Position numbers and translations under genes: made by a program
The notes under the pieces: model-generated
Told to the model about the DNA's origin: nothing
What the model saw: the letters and a program-made list of their open reading frames with translations, nothing else
The model's database searches: none
Source of the DNA: Zygnema cylindricum
Lineage: Eukaryota > Streptophyta > Zygnematophyceae > Zygnematales > Zygnemataceae
Reading direction: 5' to 3'
Length of the DNA: 64,000 nt
Assembly: GCA_037447655.1 (NCBI GenBank)
Contig: JBBHKE010000059.1
Location: forward strand, 250,001 to 314,000
In this document: positions 60,201 to 64,000 of the stretch, piece by piece
How positions within the stretch are numbered: position 1 is the first letter of the stretch
How the letters are laid out: the number at the start of each line of letters is the position of its first letter

Positions 60201-62595
60201 CCAAAGTGACCGACTATTCCATACTCAAACTGAGAAAATTGAACCTTGTTGTCAATAAGCATGACATCAATGCGTTGAAGTAAATAATAGTGTATCCATT
60301 TCATCCAATAACTGCCTATATCCCTCATTGATCCAGACACCCCTGTCGGTTTCTGGATGTGGCCCTTCCTGATTGCACTAATAAGCCGCCAGCCCCTATT
60401 CAGGCACAGTCAATATGCTAATAAGATACATTCAAAAACTGACACATCCCCAAACAACATGATCATATCTCGAGATCATTCCACATATACTGCTGCAAAA
60501 AAAGACACATGATACTGCAAGACTGGCTTTACTAATACATCTAAGCCAGAGTAATGCTTTTTACGCCATGATCATACTTTAGACTCCACACTATATCTGG
60601 GATCCTGCAAGACTGGCTTTACTAAAACATCTACGACAGATTACTGCTTGTTAAGCCATGATTTTTCTTTAGACTCCACAATATCATCTGGCAAAAGCCA
60701 GCTTCTGACTGCCTCCGAATAGTCATACGCATGCCACATAATTTGAAAGCATAGGCAGTTCTTGTGATTGTGGAATGATAATATGCACCATACGCATTTT
60801 TCTATAGGAAGGAGGGCATCAAGAAAGAACCATTTTGAAGCTATCCTTGAAAACGGCTACTTTGTTCACACCAAAATATACGTTTTCCTTCTTGAAGCAT
60901 GTGAGGTTTCCATGTGAGCACTCAGGCAATTAGATAAAGAGCTTCAAGCTGCGAACTTAGACATCTTAAAATTAAGTCGGCCTCTGTGATGCCTTTTTGT
61001 GTAAATTTATTGTACCAAACAAGCTTCCGAGTTTCGAATTGCAGGAAGTGTCATCCACGCAAGTATGCAACGCCAGAAGATGAATATGGCGCAGTGTTCA
61101 ACGTCATGTATTGCTGGAACATGACTTAATATTCACACATCCAGTCAAAAAGTCAAATTGTGCTCACAGTTCCCATCCTGAATAAATTTCGCATGTATTC
61201 ACACTTCTGTACGGATACTGACACTCACCAATATGTGGTGTTCTTCGAAGACACCGGTTGACAACTTCGAATGGCAATACCTGCAACTGCACCCTTCTTT
61301 CTCCACTCTGTGCGAGTGTAGCTCTGCACAATTTGCGCATTTTTGTCCAGAACACACAGAGTATTCCTTGAGGGGCTGAAAAAGACGAGCAGTTCTCCAT
61401 CTTCGCTCCAAGTTGCATACTGCAGGGCGGACCCAGACCCCTCAGCTTCCGCTTCTGTCCACACCCTCAAGTGGACTCCCTGTCCACCGCTAATTAGTGC
61501 TGATAACACTAATTCAGTCGCCACTTACTTCTTACCAAAAATCACAAAAATAGTGTTAACAACACTAATTTAAGTAGTGAACGACAAGCCGCTACGTCTC
61601 CTTACACTAAATTGCCATCATACGTTTCAGTTCCGCATTTACGCTAATAACGATGAGAAGTGTAGCTCACAAATTGTCATAAAAAACACAACTCTCAGCA
61701 TCTGGAGGTTACCTGAAGAATGAGTATGCTGCTCATAGCAGTATGTTTATAGTTTACGCAGATAACACATTGAGTTGAGAGAGCAAGAGAGAGAGAGAGG
61801 GGCACAAGAGAGGAAGAGAGAGAGAGAGGAGACAGGTGAGACTGATGAGAGTTACACGAAGCACCTGAAAAAGAGCCAATAATTTCCTCCATGTCGCTGC
61901 TGCAATCCATAACTGTCACAGTACCCCCACATATTACAGCAGCAAAGTGACCGTCTTCTGAAACTGCCAAACTGAGCCTGGAGGAGAGAGGCGGCAAAGG
62001 AGCCACAGCAGACGTCTGACCCCATGGCAGCCAGCTTCCTGCACAAGGATTCCATTCAATAGTCAGGACGTCATTCCTTTTCAACTGTCCTGCAAATGAA
62101 TAGATGGAACAGAAATGAAGAGGCAAAAATGCAGAGCTGCTGTAGGTACATCTTGCCAGTTTCTCATTAATTCTCGTGTTAATGATTTTTCCAAAGAAAA
62201 TACGTTGGGGGAAGAAGGAGAGAGAGGGGGGAAACACGAGAGGGAGAGAGTAAACGCGTACCAATTGCAAAATGTGAGCCTTTCGCACTCACTGCAGGTG
62301 CCTGCTTCCCGTACCCAAAGACAGGGCAGATTTTCAGGTTTTTGCACTGTTAAAAAACTGATTCTCGCATTCGACGAAAGCAACAGATGTCAGTATCTCT
62401 CACCTCCTGCAAAGGTTCCTTGAAGGAGGCGAGTTCAAACTTTTCGTACAAAATAGGAAGATGAGACCGCCCACCCTCTAAAGGGCTGTAAAAGAAGGGA
62501 GATGGTGATAGGGCCGCTGGCAAGGTAGCAGGAGAGTCCTGAGGCATGGCTCCCGCGAGATTGTCCGATTCAGTTTGCATCGTGGAAAAAGCCAC
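51231..62595 (-). CDS. NBAS/MIP2 homologue (Sec39-domain subunit of the Dsl1/NRZ tethering complex)
   Basis: Eleven exons (minus strand): 62404-62595, 62262-62346, 61865-62089, 61229-61499, 59569-59731, 58265-59376, 56916-58170, 56447-56797, 54973-56188, 54309-54538, 51231-54164. Phases sum to one frame of 2,677 residues plus stop, compared with roughly 2,370 for the human and Arabidopsis proteins. The first five exons and the start of the sixth give a WD40-like N-terminus (VFGYGKQAPAVSA, LAVSEDGHFAAVI, VVRFSPSGQSLAVVDEYGR). The Sec39 region follows and is the best evidence: NYYSFRDLSVAAIALPMAQ, EPMAFFMHLGSKPDEA, VLAEFCWGLLHAARFEAAK, EKARECLMLLPD, LLPLQFRQMGDPMDLINYVL. I recognise these as plant MIP2/NBAS landmarks. 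The protein tethers Golgi-derived vesicles at the ER with Sec20/ZW10-type partners. Start ATG 62595 or 62580. The exon 5/6 junction and the exon 4 acceptor are least certain. The last exon is very long (2,934 bases) and includes a basic, Gly-rich insertion. Confidence 0.85.
54583..54680 (+). repeat. (AACAAT)n-like simple repeat
   Basis: Imperfect 'aacaacaataac' units in the intron between NBAS exons 9 and 10. On the transcript strand this is a GTT/ATT repeat. No other content. Confidence 0.8.
54695..54894. mobile_element. TA-target MITE with TACACTGCCCATC ends
   Basis: A 200-base element with ends 'tacactgcccatcgttatta' and 'tgataatgatgggcagtgta', flanked by TA. It is wholly inside the NBAS intron 54539-54972. 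It contains 'agtgttaataac' and 'aggagacgaggcag', shared with the element at 61486-61664. Confidence 0.75.
59732..61228 (-). other. 1.5 kb NBAS intron
   Basis: The intron between exons 4 and 5. AT-rich, holding a two-copy 90-base tandem duplication at 60511-60690. No coding recognised on either strand. Confidence 0.6.
60511..60690. repeat. Two-copy ~90-base tandem duplication
   Basis: 'ctgcaagactggctttacta' occurs at about 60515 and 60605. The copies continue similar through 'ttagactccaca' in each. About 85% identical by eye. Intronic. Confidence 0.75.
61486..61664. mobile_element. MITE next to (and probably donating) an NBAS splice acceptor
   Basis: The right end '...taacgatgagaagtgta' matches the TACACT(T/G)C(T/C)CATC family. 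The left side shares 'gataacactaattcagtcgcc' with the reverse of the element at 54695-54894. The left end has lost the canonical terminus and runs into exon 4 coding sequence at about 61488. The only acceptor in phase with exon 3 ('gttatcag', exon start 61499) lies within the element. Confidence 0.6.
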
Positions 62596-62933
62596 TTAGC
62601 GACAGTCACCTGCTGGTGAGACGCAGCACCATCAGAGAGAGAGGAGTCGAATGGAAGTATGGAGGCGTGCAGCGCAGCATGCAGACGACGAATGCCCTAC
62701 ACCCGAAGAAGAGGGAAGTCTCTAAGGTTCACTCTGAAGCCTCGACTGACCAATGGCACCCATCTTCGATCTTAGTGTTGTCGGACAGGTTTTGCCAGAA
62801 ACGATACGTACTAATTTCTAGCGAATCGAGTGTCGATATATCGACAAGGTAAATCGGGCGACCGAATATTTGAATTGATTGACATCCATATCGCAATCTT
62901 TACGATATGGACGTGCTATTGTACAATCTGTAC
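62596..62933. other. Upstream flank of the NBAS-like gene
   Basis: This should hold the promoter and 5' leader of the minus-strand gene. It includes palindromic 'gtcgatatatcgac' at about 62833. No convincing core promoter motif is seen. Confidence 0.35.
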
Positions 62934-63208
62934 CAGAGGTCGCAAACGGTCAACCGAAACCGTGACCGACCGTTAACCGACCGCCAGCGCCGGATCCGGA
63001 ACGGATTCGGTTGCCAAATTTTGGGGGTCGGGCGGTTACGGTCGGTTGATTCACCAGGAAAAAAAAAAACAGGTCGGTTACGGTCGGTCAAACAAAAAAC
63101 CAAAAAAATTGAAAATTTTGTACTTTTTTTTCCAACATTATTGTTCTTTGTACTTTTGGTATCGTGGAAGTACGTGGCATCATGATTAGCATCGCAAATC
63201 TGACACAT
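62934..63208. mobile_element. hAT-like element, second copy
   Basis: It starts 'cagaggtcgcaaacgg' and shares 'atccggaacggattcgg' and a 'tgccaaatttt' tract with 12192-12670. The right boundary is unclear; a different element starts at 63217. Confidence 0.45.
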
Positions 63209-63216
63209 TACTAACT

Positions 63217-63595
63217 AGTGTTGGGTATCGGGTAAATTCATATCGCGATAATTTCGATATTCGATATATCGAATATAGATCGAGCAGATTCCTTGATATA
63301 TCGTACCTTGACCAACATAAATTATCGCGATATATATCGCAAAAAATGGGGGTCCGTACAGTCATAGTACGGAAAATCGTACGAATATGCCCCCCCCCCC
63401 CCCACCACTTGACCGCGCGGGGGGGGGGTTTGAAAAAAATATGATTTTTTTTTGTTTTTTATGCCTCGATATATCGGCGACACGATATATCGCGATAATT
63501 TGGTTTTCGATATATTGAAGCGATATATCGATTATCGGGTACCTGAAATTCGATATATATAGAATATCGGCAAAAGGTCCTCGATACCCAACACT
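63217..63595. mobile_element. Inverted-repeat element packed with CGATATATCG palindromes
   Basis: Ends 'agtgttgggtatcg' and 'cgatacccaacact' are perfect 14-base inverted repeats, extended to 17 by flanking ACT and AGT. The interior has many 'cgatatatcg'-type palindromes and facing C and G runs at about 63391-63428. No coding. A shorter relative is at 39275-39423. Confidence 0.7.
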
Positions 63596-63660
63596 AGTAC
63601 TAACACTATTCATTTCGCGAATCTTACAAAAAGATAAGGGCCGCAAATCGTAATCTGTTG

Positions 63661-63960
63661 TAAAGTGTTAATTATGCACTTTATGCGGTGTTTCCAAAAA
63701 TATGTCAAATTATTAAATCAATATAACGCGACAGATCGTAATTATTGGCTTACTCATACCTTGTACATTATTGCAAAGTGTTAATTATGCGTTTTATACC
63801 GCGTTTCCACAAATATATCATATTATTATGTCAATGTCACGCGACATGTAGTCATTATTAGGTAATAAATCAGAGGAAATCAAATTATTACGTCAATTTC
63901 CCAAGACAAATCCTAATTATTAGCTTACTCACATGTTTCAAACAATAAATCGATAAATGG
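63661..63960 (+). repeat. Satellite-like tandem repeat, period about 117
   Basis: 'aaagtgttaattatgc' recurs at about 63662 and 63778. Each copy continues with a 'gtttcca' block, an 'aaattatta'-type block and a 'cgcgaca' block. A third, partial copy follows from about 63880. It reaches near the window edge and may continue beyond. Confidence 0.65.
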
Positions 63961-64000
63961 GAATGCTATTTAAGTTAGAAAAACTTGACCACAATTCAAA

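Noticed and set aside
63661-63960. CRISPR-like spaced repeats
   Set aside because: Period and divergence fit a eukaryotic satellite; no short conserved repeat with unique spacers.

Overview
The window reads as nuclear DNA of a large, repeat-rich eukaryotic genome of the green-plant (streptophyte) lineage. Genes are split by many GT-AG introns of a few hundred bases to about 4.4 kb. The gene families are plant-type: a cyanobacterial/plastid-like protein kinase, an EXORDIUM (PHI-1)-like protein and the plant form of NBAS/MIP2. The Ty3/gypsy remnant carries a plant-style chromodomain. A charophyte alga such as Chara is my best guess; that is inference, with no marker gene to prove it.

Four host genes can be assembled exon by exon. 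(1) Minus strand, 3337-10541: a Ser/Thr kinase with a C-terminal hydrophobic domain, 13 exons traced, N-terminus not found. (2) Plus strand, about 23301-38186: a 17-exon multi-pass membrane protein with an Ig-like ectodomain whose exon phases sum exactly to an open frame. (3) Plus strand, 45312-50120: an EXORDIUM-like domain followed by a proline-rich stalk and a single C-terminal membrane anchor, with a probable one-base slip in an A12 run. (4) Minus strand, 51231-62595: an 11-exon NBAS/MIP2 (Dsl1/NRZ tether) homologue of about 2,677 residues.

Between and inside these genes lie repeats. At 1-2230 there are decayed, internally repeated coding fragments. At 12192-12670 and from 62934 there are hAT-like short elements. 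At 13572-22155 there is a dead Ty3/gypsy chromovirus with a 5' LTR, broken gag-pol, two foreign solo LTRs in opposite orientation and a reduplicated chromodomain tail. At 26402, 29957-31172, 39584-44383, 48273-48942, 54695-54894 and 61486-61664 there are two interleaved families of short inverted-repeat DNA transposons. One looks Tc1/mariner-like (TA target) and the other PIF/Harbinger-like (TTA target), and the second is nested in the first. Satellite-like repeats close the window.

The four host genes do not form a pathway. Genes 2 and 3 are co-oriented neighbours and both encode predicted cell-surface proteins, which may or may not be meaningful. The most unusual host features are the Ig modules of gene 2, built from exon pairs of matched phase, and the membrane-anchored EXORDIUM-like protein of gene 3.
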